Below are positions 35,901-43,640 of a stretch of 64,000 nt of DNA, piece after piece (the first letter of the stretch is position 1; each line of letters opens with the position of its first letter). Origin of the DNA: Candidatus Limivivens intestinipullorum (GTDB lineage: Bacteria; Bacillota; Clostridia; Lachnospirales; Lachnospiraceae); NCBI GenBank assembly GCA_018711185.1, contig DVIQ01000033.1:37229-101228 (forward strand). The letters run 5' to 3'. Both the position numbers and the translations under genes were made by a program. The notes beneath the pieces were generated by a model. That model made no database searches, was not told where the DNA came from, and worked only from the letters and a program-made list of their open reading frames with translations.

Positions 35901-36704
35901 CTGCGTATAATAATCCGCGTCAAAGCTGTCCGGCGTCACATACAAAACACCCGATACCTCGCCGCTTCCCAGCGTGGAATTTCCTCTGCTGAAGGAAATA
36001 TACTGAGGACTGCTGCCGATACCCGTGATCACATATTCTGTCACGGCAAGCATACCGCCGTCGTCCTCATCCTCCTGCGCGTCTGTCTCGCTATCCGTCT
36101 CGGTCTCTGCCTCGCCGGCCGGCTCCGTCTCGCTATCCGGCTCGGTCGCCGCCTCGCTATCCGACTCCGGCTCACTCTCCGCCGCGGCATCGCTCGTATC
36201 CGGATCGCTGCCGCCGCTGCCGGAATCCGAGCTCTCGTCCAGGTCCTCCGCTACCGTGATCGTATCCCCTACCGACAATCCCAGCAATTCCGCCAGCTCT
36301 TCGTCGATAAAGCACTCCCCCGCTTTCTGAGGAAGCGCTCCTTCTGACACTGTCAGCTTCTGAAAATTCTCGGTAATGGATTCCATGTGCAAAACTCTCT
36401 GATCTACCCCGTCGCCGGAAAGAACATCCGTCATCCAGGCTCCCTCGGCGATGCGGACGCCGTCCAGCTCCTCTAAAGCCTGCACGTCGTCCTCCGTAAG
36501 ACCCATGGTGGAAATCACCTTGAGATCCATCAAATTTTCCGCATCAAAATAAGCGTCGCCGGATGCGCGCATATCCGGCGCCGTTGCCTGCAGTCCCGCA
36601 AAAAAAGCCACGCCCAGCGCCACAATCAGAAAAATGGAGGCAAACCGGTTAAAGCTTTTGCGGATTTCCATAAAAAAATCCTTATGTAACGCTTTTTTTC
36701 TCAT
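32943..36704 (-). CDS. Giant FtsX-family ABC permease with acidic linker and coiled coil
   Basis: 1253 residues. One N-terminal membrane helix (about 20-40) leads to an extracellular region with an acidic Asp/Glu/Ser/Thr-rich linker (about 154-217) and a very long heptad-repeat coiled coil (about 310-725, rich in Ala, Glu, Gln, Leu). Then come a three-helix FtsX domain, a second extracellular domain and a final FtsX domain. It pairs with the ATPase gene upstream to form a MacB/FtsX-like mechanotransducing ABC complex instead of a classical transporter. The coiled coil could reach through the cell wall. The partner or substrate is unknown. Confidence 0.92.
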   Translation of the reverse strand: MRKKALHKDFFMEIRKSFNRFASIFLIVALGVAFFAGLQATAPDMRASGDAYFDAENLMDLKVISTMGLTEDDVQALEELDGVRIAEGAWMTDVLSGDGVDQRVLHMESITENFQKLTVSEGALPQKAGECFIDEELAELLGLSVGDTITVAEDLDESSDSGSGGSDPDTSDAAAESEPESDSEAATEPDSETEPAGEAETETDSETDAQEDEDDGGMLAVTEYVITGIGSSPQYISFSRGNSTLGSGEVSGVLYVTPDSFDADYYTQIWMEAEGAKELLAFSDEYEALIDEVEAQVEGIEEVRCQARRDEIVAEAESELQDGWDELAQAESELEEGRLEAESELAEAESEIADGEQQLEEGRQELEDAKQELEENRQKLEDARQEIDSGYTELESGRQEIESNRQTLNSSQAEYDTSAAQLADGWAQLAQARETLDSNEADYAANAETTNAQLAEAEAAITQAEDELDQQAAQIEEGRTQLSLGWSEYESQKSQLEAAAAASPEGQAALEAAQPQLEQTRQQLEATQNELDAAESQINTARLSLEAQKEEVASGRQQLADARAQLDAAWEEYYAQEAQLNAAQAQADSGAAQLTDGWSQISSGEAQLTQAEADLAQAEQELADGEQQIADAESEIADGEAELAENEQKLADARQEYEDAKAEAEAEIADGEKEIADARADLEDAEAEIADIEMPEWSITTRADDTDYTGYSDNTDRMASIAQVFPVMFFLVAALISLTTMTRMVEEERTQIGTLKALGYGKISIAMKYINYALLATISGSIVGALFGQKFLPFVIIEAYGIMYTHMDALVLPYQMDSAGLATVLAVACTTLAAISACYKELLATPAVLMRPPSPKEGKRVLLERIGFIWNHLNFTWKSTIRNLFRYKKRFFMTIFGIGGCMALLVVGFGLRDCIMDIAVIQYSEIQVYEAAVILDEDAGEAEKEALDAAIQENTNITGAMKAYMKNMTMRGSEGSRDVYLMVPERLDGFEEFVHLRDRITQEEYSLDDSGLILSEKTAKLLGAEVGDEITMEPEPGREISVTISAICENYMLHYAYLSPALYMELFGETPEYNNILISTDLTEQTDIEQVGRRLLREDAALSISYTSSISSQLNDMLGALDLVIVVIIISAGLLALVVLYNLNNINISERQRELATLKVLGFYDREVSAYMYRENILLTVIGALLGIALGYVLLMYTVQTVEIDDCMFGREVKPLSYLVSFLITCAFSALVNVVMHFRLKKIDMVESLKSVE

Positions 36705-36710
36705 CTTTAC

Positions 36711-37424
36711 CTACCATTCGATATTTTCTACTGACTCCGGCTTTTCATTCCGGTACATCTTGGAAACTTTCCCGTTTTTGATTTGAATAACCCGGTCCGC
36801 CATGGGCGCGATGGCCGAGTTATGGGTGATCACAATCACCGTCATCCCCTGTTTTCTGCAGGTGTCCTGCAGAAGCTTCAAAATCGACTTTCCTGTCTGA
36901 TAATCCAGCGCTCCCGTGGGCTCGTCGCAGAGCAGAAGCTTAGGATTCTTCGCCAGCGCCCTGGCAATGGAAACCCTCTGCTGCTCCCCGCCGGAAAGCT
37001 GGGCCGGAAAATTCTTCAGCCGCCCGCCAAGCCCCACATTCTCAAGGACCGTTTTGGCATCCAAAGGCCTTTTGCAGATCTGCAGCGCCAGCTCCACATT
37101 CTCCTGGGCTGTCAGATTGGGCACCAGGTTGTAAAACTGAAAGACAAACCCGATGTCATTTCTGCGGTATCCGGTAAGCTTTTTCGGACTGTACCTGGCA
37201 ATATTCTGCCCGTCCACCAGCACTTTCCCCGAAGTGGCCGTATCCATCCCGCCCAAAATATTCAAAACCGTAGTTTTCCCGGCCCCACTAGGACCCACCA
37301 CCACGACAAACTCTCCTTTATCGATGCCGAAACTAATCCCGTCCACCGCCCGGATCTCCACTTCGCCCATCTTATAAACTTTCGTGACATCCTCAAGCCT
37401 TATATAATCTCCGCCGCTGTCCAT
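36711..37424 (-). CDS. ABC transporter ATPase partnering the FtsX permease
   Basis: About 237 residues, LolD/MacB-type ATPase: Walker [10 protein letters not shown], signature L-S-G-G-E-Q-Q-R, Walker [12 protein letters not shown] 37424 ([13 protein letters not shown]) is chosen because the ATPase fold starts there and AAGGAGGG is upstream; the frame extends to 37622 without family resemblance. Six bases separate it from the permease gene. Confidence 0.94.
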   Translation of the reverse strand: MDSGGDYIRLEDVTKVYKMGEVEIRAVDGISFGIDKGEFVVVVGPSGAGKTTVLNILGGMDTATSGKVLVDGQNIARYSPKKLTGYRRNDIGFVFQFYNLVPNLTAQENVELALQICKRPLDAKTVLENVGLGGRLKNFPAQLSGGEQQRVSIARALAKNPKLLLCDEPTGALDYQTGKSILKLLQDTCRKQGMTVIVITHNSAIAPMADRVIQIKNGKVSKMYRNEKPESVENIEW

Positions 37425-37600
37425 ATTCGTCCTGCCCTCCTTCGTCCGTCCTCTGCGGTCCCTTTCGGGCGCTTTTTCCGGAATCCTCGCGCCTGCCGCA
37501 GCACACATTTGGATAACCTCTGCATATGTAATTATATAATAACATAAATTTGCGGGAGCGTGGCGAAAAAACCAGAGAAATCTTTCTGACATTTCTAAAA

Positions 37601-37661
37601 AAAGCATAAACAGCCGGCTCACCCGGAACCGCTTTTGAGCGGCCGAGGGAGCCGGCTGTTT
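37601..37661 (-). terminator. Rho-independent terminator of the HEPN-DUF89 operon
   Basis: A 12-13 bp stem AACAGCCGGCTC (37609-37620) / GAGCCGGCTGTT (37649-37660) with an inner CCGCTTTTGAGCGG hairpin. On the minus strand it is followed by ATGCTTTTTTT. It lies about 115 bases after the DUF89 stop. Confidence 0.75.
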
Positions 37662-37668
37662 ACCTGTG

Positions 37669-37771
37669 ACAGCACAGACCGTAAGAACGTGATTCAGGAG
37701 TGCGAAAATCCTATCGCCAAAGGCGATTTCAAATAGATTTTTGCAGTTACAGCAAGGCTGAACTGTAACCT
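37669..37771 (+). repeat. Dispersed palindromic element, right two thirds
   Basis: Begins inside the central hairpin (GCACAGACCGTAAGAACGTG), continues through ATTCAGGAGTGCGAAAATCC and ATCGCC..GGCGAT, and ends in CAGTTACAGC..GCTGAACTGTAAC. The left end is missing. Confidence 0.85.
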
Positions 37772-37775
37772 ATAC

Positions 37776-38645
37776 CTATATTCTCCTCTCATTTACAAAC
37801 ATCCCTTCCAGCGGTTTTGCCCGGAACCGCCGGAGGAACCAGTCGCATTTACACAAAAACAGATAGTAAATATTCAGCCCGCATCCGTGAAGGGTCTCAA
37901 AATTCCCCTGCCCTTTGGATAGAATCAAATCCGCCTGCTCCACCGCTCTCCTGGCTTCCCGTGAAAGATCCCGCAAATCGGTTCCGGCAATATCGCTTCC
38001 ATTTCCCATTACAGGAACCAGGCGGTCCAGCCCCACTTCCCTTGCCGCCGGCAGATCGGCGTCGTTGGCCACCGCCGCCCCGCGGACAAGGACAAGAATA
38101 TCCAGCCGCGGATACCTCTCCTGTAAAATCCGGATGACAATCTTGTCCAGGACAATCTCCCCGCAGTTATCCGTCAGATAGACCAGGCTCTTTGCCTTTG
38201 CCAGATCATCCAGAAAACGCGCGTATTCCCCGGCATCCAAAGGTTTTTCGCTCTGCCGCTCGAACAATTCCAGCAGCCCCTTCTTCGACACATCCTTCAC
38301 CGTAGTAAAGTCAATATAATTTCCGGTTCGCGCATAATTCAGCGCCGCCTCCAGCGGATCGTTCTCCCGGCGGACCGCAGCCTCAAGCTGCTCCTCCATA
38401 TCCAGGAGGAACTCGTTAAACTCCCGCTTCTCCTTCTCCATATCCCCGGGATCTCCCCAATAACGCCGGTACATTTCCGTCATATCCCGAATCAGCGTGG
38501 GTGCGGACAGACCGGAATCGTCGGTGCTGATCAGCTTCAGGACCTCCCGCATATACTCCGTCTTTTTCTCCTCGTCCGAAAAATTCCTTATCCTTTCCTC
38601 CTGCCTTCGCACCAAACAGGAAATACAAAATGAATTTGCCCGCAT
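37776..38645 (-). CDS. DUF89/ARMT1-like metal-dependent protein
   Basis: 289 residues. A CxxC-type pair (C7-I-S-C10) at the N-terminus, a helical domain, then the DUF89 core with Y-L-T-D-N-C-G-E-I-V-L-D-K and S-K-G-Q-G-N-F-E. DUF89 proteins are metal-dependent damage-control phosphatases acting on sugar phosphates or related metabolites. ATG 38645 follows the HEPN stop after one base, and the ribosome site GGAGG lies in the HEPN gene's last codons, so the two are translationally coupled. Confidence 0.88.
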   Translation of the reverse strand: MRANSFCISCLVRRQEERIRNFSDEEKKTEYMREVLKLISTDDSGLSAPTLIRDMTEMYRRYWGDPGDMEKEKREFNEFLLDMEEQLEAAVRRENDPLEAALNYARTGNYIDFTTVKDVSKKGLLELFERQSEKPLDAGEYARFLDDLAKAKSLVYLTDNCGEIVLDKIVIRILQERYPRLDILVLVRGAAVANDADLPAAREVGLDRLVPVMGNGSDIAGTDLRDLSREARRAVEQADLILSKGQGNFETLHGCGLNIYYLFLCKCDWFLRRFRAKPLEGMFVNERRI

Positions 38646-38646
38646 A

Positions 38647-39027
38647 TTACCTCCAATTTTGTAACTGCAGCTGCTGCTCGGTTACTTCTTTTGACGCGAC
38701 ATAAAAAGTATCATAATCACTGGCATGCCGAATTTCCTCCGCTTTGACAATTTTACGTCCAAGCTCTCTGGGAAAAATTTCGGTATGGATATATTGCTTA
38801 TTAAAATAGCTGAGCGTATCTTTATGCCTTTTGAAGGCAATCCCTTCTTTTGCGAGAATCTCACAGATTGTATGAAAAATGCAATAATATGCCCGATTGT
38901 TCGCAGCTCTGTACTGGCCGGCACCAATCAGCAGCCTGGCGCTTTCCAGATCTTCCCTTGCCGTTCGCAAGCGATGTTTTGCCACATCCATCTGTGTCCC
39001 TGTATCCAAATCGTCAGGCTGCCTCAT
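38647..39027 (-). CDS. HEPN domain protein (HEPN/MNT toxin-like)
   Basis: 126 residues, an all-helical HEPN domain with the R-x6-H motif (R45-A-Y-Y-C-I-F-H52) expected at the RNase active site. In HEPN/MNT modules this is the toxin, neutralised by AMP transfer from the MNT partner. Its start ATG overlaps the truncated MNT reading frame (ATGA), the usual arrangement. The MNT partner here is broken, so this protein may be orphaned, silenced or harmless. Confidence 0.88.
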   Translation of the reverse strand: MRQPDDLDTGTQMDVAKHRLRTAREDLESARLLIGAGQYRAANNRAYYCIFHTICEILAKEGIAFKRHKDTLSYFNKQYIHTEIFPRELGRKIVKAEEIRHASDYDTFYVASKEVTEQQLQLQNWR

Positions 39028-39227
39028 ACAGCGTCACCCCTTCCTTTTTTACATTCTGGTAGAAGGGGTATGCCTCCGACCAGTATCATTAAATCCACAT
39101 CGGAATCAGCCGTATAATCTCCTCTGGCGTAAGATCCGTATAAGATCACAGTTTTCAGATGATTTCCATATATTTTCCGTATGTCAGCCAGATAATCTGC
39201 AAGCAATGTCTGTATCGTCTTGGGCAT
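39013..39227 (-). pseudogene. MNT-type nucleotidyltransferase, broken by internal deletion
   Basis: The open frame encodes 67 residues with the MNT signature G31-S-Y-A-R-G..D43-V-D45, then changes into I-P-L-L-P-E-C-K-K-G-R-G and stops at 39024. In the next frame the bases from about 39077 to 39014 read E-A-Y-P-F-Y-Q-N-V-K-K-E-G-V-T-L-Y-E-A-A, which looks like the normal C-terminal end of these proteins. About 35-40 codons of the middle, including the expected third catalytic Asp, seem deleted together with a frameshift near 39075-39082. The ribosome site GGGGAG before ATG 39227 is intact. Confidence 0.75.
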
Positions 39228-39264
39228 GATTCATCTCCCCTTTTTTCATTGCTGCGCCCTTTCT

Positions 39265-39300
39265 GGGCGCACGAACAGCTCAGCCCTGCCAAACCGTTTC
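39265..39300. repeat. Decayed terminal unit of the dispersed element
   Basis: GAACAGCTCAGCCCTGCCAAACCGTTTCC resembles the GTAACAGTTCAGCCCTGCTGAACCGTTAC end unit with a few changes; adjacent to the 3' end of the second fucosidase gene. Confidence 0.5.
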
Positions 39301-39302
39301 CA

Positions 39303-40766
39303 TTACTCCACCGTAATCTTCAGCACCACCGGCATCTCCCCCGCGTCGATCCCGCCTCCGCAGGAAATGTCCAGGGCCTCGCCTCTGGAAAAGGACGGGT
39401 GCCGGTCGGTTCCCAGGATCTGGACGTCCCGGATGGTGGATTTTAAATACCGCCCGTCTTTTCCCAGGGATTTTATGTGGATTTCCCCGTTTTCCGGCCA
39501 GCGCAGCACGATGGCGTAAATATAGTTTCCCCGGCTGGTAAAACGGATGTCCGCCGGGGTAAAGTTCTTTTTATAGGTATCCGTAAAATGGCCCTCTGGA
39601 ACCGCGGTGGGGCCTTCCCCGAACACTTTCCAGTACCGCGTATTGTAAATAGCTTCGCCGTTCACTGACAGCCACGCTCCCACCTCGCGCAGGATATGGG
39701 CGTCCTCCTCCGGGATGGTACCATCGGGCTTTGGCCCGATATTTAAAAGCAGAGCGCCGTTTTTACTCACCACATCCACCAGATCCAGCACCACGTCCGA
39801 CGGCTTTTTGTAGTCGTTCCCCTCCGTATAACCCCAGGAGTTTTTCGCCACAGAAGTGTCATTCTGCCACAAATCCGGGATAATATGATCCAGCTGCCCT
39901 CTCTCCACGTCTTTCACCGCGCTGCCGTGCACAAAGGCGTCAAATTTAGCGTCGATGGCCACCTCTTCTCCCCACTGGACAGCGCGGTTGTAATAATAGG
40001 CCGCGAACTTCCGAAGATACGGTTTCCATGCGTACTGCTGAATCCACCAGTCAAAGAAAATCAGCTTGGGACGGTAACGGTCCGCCAGCTCGCAGGTGCG
40101 CGCCAGCCAGTCCTCCATGAACTCCTCCGTGGGCGGATTGTCATAGAGATCATTGTGATCTCTGGTAATCCCTGCCGCCGGGCCGTACAGTCCCGCAAAT
40201 TCGGGATTGTTTACATCTGACTCCGGAATCTGCCGTCCTCCGTTAAAAAACCAGTAATGCTCCGCCCGGTGGGAGGATGCGCCGAAAACCATTCCCCGTT
40301 TCTCCGCCTCGGCTTTTAATTTGCCCAGAATATCCTGCTTGGGCCCCATATTCGCCGCGTTCCAGGGGCTCAGGGAGCTTTCGTACATCTGGAATCCGTC
40401 GTGGTGCTCCGCCACCGGAACCACAAACCTGGCTCCCGCCTCCTCAAACAGCTTGATCCATGCCTCCGGATCAAACTTTTCCGCCCGGAACATCGGAATA
40501 AAATCCTTATAACCGAACTTGTCCAACGTGCCATAGGTCGTCTCATGGTGCAGATTTTCCCTGGAGCCCTTCTGGTACATATACCGGGGATACCACTCAT
40601 TTCCAAAGGCCGGCACACTGTAAACGCCCCAGTGAATAAAGATACCGAATTTTCCTTTTTCATACCACCTGGGCGTGGGATGTTCACAGAGGGAATCCCA
40701 GGTATCATCGTAAGGCCCCTCTTTGATCACTTTTTCAATTTCCGCAAGATACGCTTTCTTGTCCAT
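39303..40766 (-). CDS. Alpha-L-fucosidase, GH29 (second copy)
   Basis: 487 residues, longer than the other GH29 protein, with an N-terminal extension and a C-terminal beta-sandwich. Motifs: W-Y-E-K-G-K-F-G-I-F-I-H-W-G, V-P-V-A-E-H-H-D-G-F-Q and K-L-I-F-F-D-W-W with the probable nucleophile Asp. No signal peptide. The sequence differs clearly from the 25963 enzyme, so it is not a recent duplicate and may prefer another linkage. ATG 40766 has AGGAGGAGG upstream. It is divergent from an MFS transporter that could import its substrate or product. Confidence 0.93.
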   Translation of the reverse strand: MDKKAYLAEIEKVIKEGPYDDTWDSLCEHPTPRWYEKGKFGIFIHWGVYSVPAFGNEWYPRYMYQKGSRENLHHETTYGTLDKFGYKDFIPMFRAEKFDPEAWIKLFEEAGARFVVPVAEHHDGFQMYESSLSPWNAANMGPKQDILGKLKAEAEKRGMVFGASSHRAEHYWFFNGGRQIPESDVNNPEFAGLYGPAAGITRDHNDLYDNPPTEEFMEDWLARTCELADRYRPKLIFFDWWIQQYAWKPYLRKFAAYYYNRAVQWGEEVAIDAKFDAFVHGSAVKDVERGQLDHIIPDLWQNDTSVAKNSWGYTEGNDYKKPSDVVLDLVDVVSKNGALLLNIGPKPDGTIPEEDAHILREVGAWLSVNGEAIYNTRYWKVFGEGPTAVPEGHFTDTYKKNFTPADIRFTSRGNYIYAIVLRWPENGEIHIKSLGKDGRYLKSTIRDVQILGTDRHPSFSRGEALDISCGGGIDAGEMPVVLKITVE

Positions 40767-40865
40767 CGCTCCTCCTCCTGCTGCTTTCCGCGTCATCTGC
40801 GCGCTGCCGCATCGCTTTCATAAAATCCGCAGGCGCACGCGCGGCTCATCCTAATTGTTACTTTT

Positions 40866-40894
40866 ATCCTACCATATCCCCTCACTTTCTTCAA
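40866..40894 (-). promoter_or_regulatory. Putative promoter of the second fucosidase
   Basis: TTGAAG (40889-40894) and TAGGAT (40866-40871) with 17-bp spacing on the minus strand, about 100 bases before the start. Moderate match. Confidence 0.45.
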
Positions 40895-40917
40895 TAAACA
40901 ACCTGCTGTCCGCAGCA

Positions 40918-41066
40918 ATTCACCGTAACAGTTCAGCCCTGCTGAACCGTTACATGCAAAATCCATTTAAAATCTCCTTCGGCGATGGGATTTTGCACTC
41001 CTGAACACGTTCTTACGTTCCGCACAGCCTGTGCGCAGATCATAAAAACATGATTCAGGAGTGAAA
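40918..41066. repeat. Dispersed palindromic element, rearranged head-to-head
   Basis: From 40924 the copy reads in reverse orientation through the end unit, the ATCTCC..GGCGAT block and CACTCCTGAACACGTTCTTACG. After the CGCACAGCCTGTGCG core it turns round and reads CATGATTCAGGAGTG in the forward orientation, making a long imperfect palindrome. Confidence 0.8.
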
Positions 41067-41071
41067 AACTC

Positions 41072-41100
41072 TGTACATCCCGCCTTGTTTTTGCTATAGT
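41072..41100 (+). promoter_or_regulatory. Putative promoter of the MFS gene
   Basis: TGTACA (41072-41077) and TATAGT (41095-41100) with 17-bp spacing, about 62 bases before the start. Confidence 0.55.
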
Positions 41101-41162
41101 TAGAGCAATTCTGCGGCGAAAACCGCCGCGAAATACCGGAAAACCGGAAAGGAGACCTCACC

Positions 41163-42332
41163 ATGATTCATCTTTTGCTGGCGGTTATCTACATCGCCTT
41201 TGTCAGCCTCGGCCTCCCGGATTCCCTTCTGGGCTCCGCCTGGCCCACCATGTACCGTGAATTCGGCGTGCCCGTCTCAGGAGCCGGGCTCATTTATATG
41301 ATCGTCACCTGCGGCACCACCTTTTCCAGCCTTATGAGTGACCGCCTGACTAAGCGGTTCGGTACCGGTCTGGTCACAGCGGTCAGCGTGACCCTCACCG
41401 CTGTAGGAATTTTCGGAGATTCCCTGTGCAGCCAGTTCTGGCAGCTCTGCCTGTTTTCCATCCCCTATGGACTGGGAGCCGGAAGCGTGGACGCCGCTTT
41501 GAACAATTACGTGGCCTCCCATTACGCCAGCCGCCATATGAGCTGGCTCCATGGCCTGTGGGGTGTCGGTACCATCATCGGCCCCTATGTGATGAGCTTT
41601 GCCCTTGCCGGCGGCCTCACCTGGAACTACGGCTACCGCTATCTCTCCTTTATCCAGTTCGGAATCGCTCTGCTTATGTTTGCCAGTCTTCCCCTCTGGA
41701 AACGCCATGCGCCCGCGAAAAGCACAGGGACACAGTCTGGCGGTGAAAAAGCTCTGACTCTGCGGGAAACCTTCCGTCTTCCGGGGGCAAGGCAGGCCTT
41801 CGGCGTCTTTTTCTGTTACGGAGCCCTGGAGCAGACCGCCGCCCTCTGGGCCAGCAGCTATATGGTTCTGCACTGCGGTATCGACGCGGTCTCAGCAGCG
41901 CGTTATGCCAGCCTATTTTACATCGGAATCACCGCGGGCCGTCTTGCCAGCGGCTTTTTCACTCTCCGTTTTACCAACCGGCAGATGATCCGCTTCGGCA
42001 TGATCCTGGCGGCCTGCGGGGCCGCGGCATTGTTTCTGCCCTTGGGCCGTGCCGTCACCATCGCGGGGCTGGTCATCGCCGGCCTTGGCTGCGCTCCCAT
42101 CTACCCCTGTATCATCCACTCCATTCCCGGAATCTTTGGGATGGATAAATCCCAGGCTGTCATCGGAATCCTGATGTCGGCCTGCAGCATGGGCGTCTTC
42201 CTGATGCCGCCCTTGTTCGGACTGATCGCCAACAATATCAGCGTGTCCCTGTATCCGGCGTATCTGCTGGGGATCACGCTGGTCATGCTCCTTCTGTTTC
42301 ATGCTCTCCTGAAACAGGCCCGTATAAAGTAG
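41163..42332 (+). CDS. MFS transporter
   Basis: 389 residues with about twelve membrane segments and the central cytoplasmic loop of the major facilitator superfamily. The first segment ends G-L-P-D-S-L-L-G-S-A-W-P, as in sugar/proton symporters of the FucP/FGHS-like branch, but the branch is not certain. AAAGGAG precedes ATG 41163. Divergence from a fucosidase suggests a sugar-related substrate. Confidence 0.9.
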   Translation: MIHLLLAVIYIAFVSLGLPDSLLGSAWPTMYREFGVPVSGAGLIYMIVTCGTTFSSLMSDRLTKRFGTGLVTAVSVTLTAVGIFGDSLCSQFWQLCLFSIPYGLGAGSVDAALNNYVASHYASRHMSWLHGLWGVGTIIGPYVMSFALAGGLTWNYGYRYLSFIQFGIALLMFASLPLWKRHAPAKSTGTQSGGEKALTLRETFRLPGARQAFGVFFCYGALEQTAALWASSYMVLHCGIDAVSAARYASLFYIGITAGRLASGFFTLRFTNRQMIRFGMILAACGAAALFLPLGRAVTIAGLVIAGLGCAPIYPCIIHSIPGIFGMDKSQAVIGILMSACSMGVFLMPPLFGLIANNISVSLYPAYLLGITLVMLLLFHALLKQARIK

Positions 42333-42361
42333 CGGGCCCGCGCCAAAAAGCGCGGACCCGC
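42332..42361. terminator. Bidirectional terminator hairpin
   Basis: GCGGGCCCGCGC-(CAAAAA)-GCGCGGACCCGC, nearly perfect 12-bp stem, between the convergent MFS and ABC permease genes. The flanking T-runs are short. Confidence 0.65.
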
Positions 42362-42383
42362 CAAGTCATTTCTTATTTCACTG

Positions 42384-43640
42384 CTATTTTTCTTCTTTCG
42401 CGCGTTTTTTCTTTTTCGCGCCCGCGCTCCACGCGTGCATTACCAGCGCCACCGCAATAACGCCGTAGCAGAGGAATACGCGGAAGTATTCGCCGATGGC
42501 CGCGTCTCCAAACAGGTTCTTTCCTGCCGCAGGAGCCAGAATAAACATCAGGTGGAACAGTACGCATCCCACCAGCGCCTGCGTATTCGTAGCGCGAACC
42601 ACAGAAGCGCCTCCTACCAGAATCGCCGCGCCGGCGTACAAACCTACCTGTCCGTGAGCGCCGTATGTCTGGAAAGCTCCCATGTTCTGGACAAAGATAA
42701 GCTGTCCCCAGCCTGCCAGAACCGTAGAAAACACAATCGCGATAATACGCACATGGTTCACATTGATACCGGAAGCGTTCGCCACGGTGCCGCTCTGACC
42801 CACTGCCCGGAACTGCTGTCCCAGCTTCGTGCGCATAATCACCACATTAAAGATACATAAAACAGCCACGCAGGCGAAGGTAATCATGGGAACATTCACC
42901 ATGGAGAACACCTCTTTTACCGGGGGTGTCTGACACACTGCCGCCGCCACAGCAAGAATTCCTAATTGAATACCCAGTCTTTTTGAATTTTTCTCGTGGT
43001 TTTTCACATAACCAATTACCAAAATAACCGCGATCACTGCCGCGAACGCCAGAACAGCCTGGGAGAACGGAAGTCTCCAGAGCTTGTCCAAAGAAGAGGC
43101 AATGCCGCCCTCCCTGGAAAGATCCATGGTATTGGCGATTCCCGTGGAACCTGTGATGGTCAGGTTCGGGTTATTGATTGGAATAATATTGTCAAAAATG
43201 AACAGGAACAAAAGCTGATACAGTCCGTTGGCGAAGTAGCCGATTACCAGACCGCCGATCATCTCCTGACCTTTCATTTTATTGTACAGCTTTCCGATAA
43301 GCCAGCCAAACAGTGAGGCCAGCGGAACCGTCAGAAGCGCCGCTACAAGGAAACCGGCGATTCCCGGAACACCCCACTCCAGCACCAGCAGGCAGGCGAT
43401 CTGCGCCGCCATGGCTCCGGTTGTGATGGCAAAGTTGATACCCATGCCGGCTACGATGGGGATAATCAGCGAAAGTACGATAAACATATTCCGCGAAAGA
43501 CGTCCAAACAGCTCATAAGCCACATAGGAGGGAGAGTATCCGGAAAATATCAAACACACGGCACAGAGTACCACAAACATAATGGTTACGATATTGTTTC
43601 GTGCCAATTCACGTATTCTGCTCTTATCCACGGTTTTCAC
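42384..43640 (-). CDS. ABC transporter permease 2 (DUF3798-linked system)
   Basis: 418 residues with about ten membrane helices of the BPD_transp_2 (BmpC/YufPQ, RbsC-like) type; conserved loop around R-A-V-G-Q-S-G-T-V-A-N-A-S-G-I-N-V. It overlaps the first permease by 17 bases. Part of a four-gene system with the ATPase and the DUF3798 binding protein. Confidence 0.92.
   Translation of the reverse strand: MKTVDKSRIRELARNNIVTIMFVVLCAVCLIFSGYSPSYVAYELFGRLSRNMFIVLSLIIPIVAGMGINFAITTGAMAAQIACLLVLEWGVPGIAGFLVAALLTVPLASLFGWLIGKLYNKMKGQEMIGGLVIGYFANGLYQLLFLFIFDNIIPINNPNLTITGSTGIANTMDLSREGGIASSLDKLWRLPFSQAVLAFAAVIAVILVIGYVKNHEKNSKRLGIQLGILAVAAAVCQTPPVKEVFSMVNVPMITFACVAVLCIFNVVIMRTKLGQQFRAVGQSGTVANASGINVNHVRIIAIVFSTVLAGWGQLIFVQNMGAFQTYGAHGQVGLYAGAAILVGGASVVRATNTQALVGCVLFHLMFILAPAAGKNLFGDAAIGEYFRVFLCYGVIAVALVMHAWSAGAKKKKRAKEEK

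Larger units (their letters stand above)
37425..37775. other. Intergenic region with terminator and repeat
   Basis: A 351-base gap between co-oriented genes. It contains the AT-rich upstream region of the ABC/FtsX operon, a strong terminator (37601-37661) and a partial dispersed repeat (37669-37771). No gene was seen. Confidence 0.7.
40767..41162. other. Divergent regulatory region of fucosidase and MFS genes
   Basis: A 396-base gap with a promoter for each gene and a rearranged copy of the dispersed repeat between them (40918-41066). No further reading frame is convincing. Confidence 0.7.
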
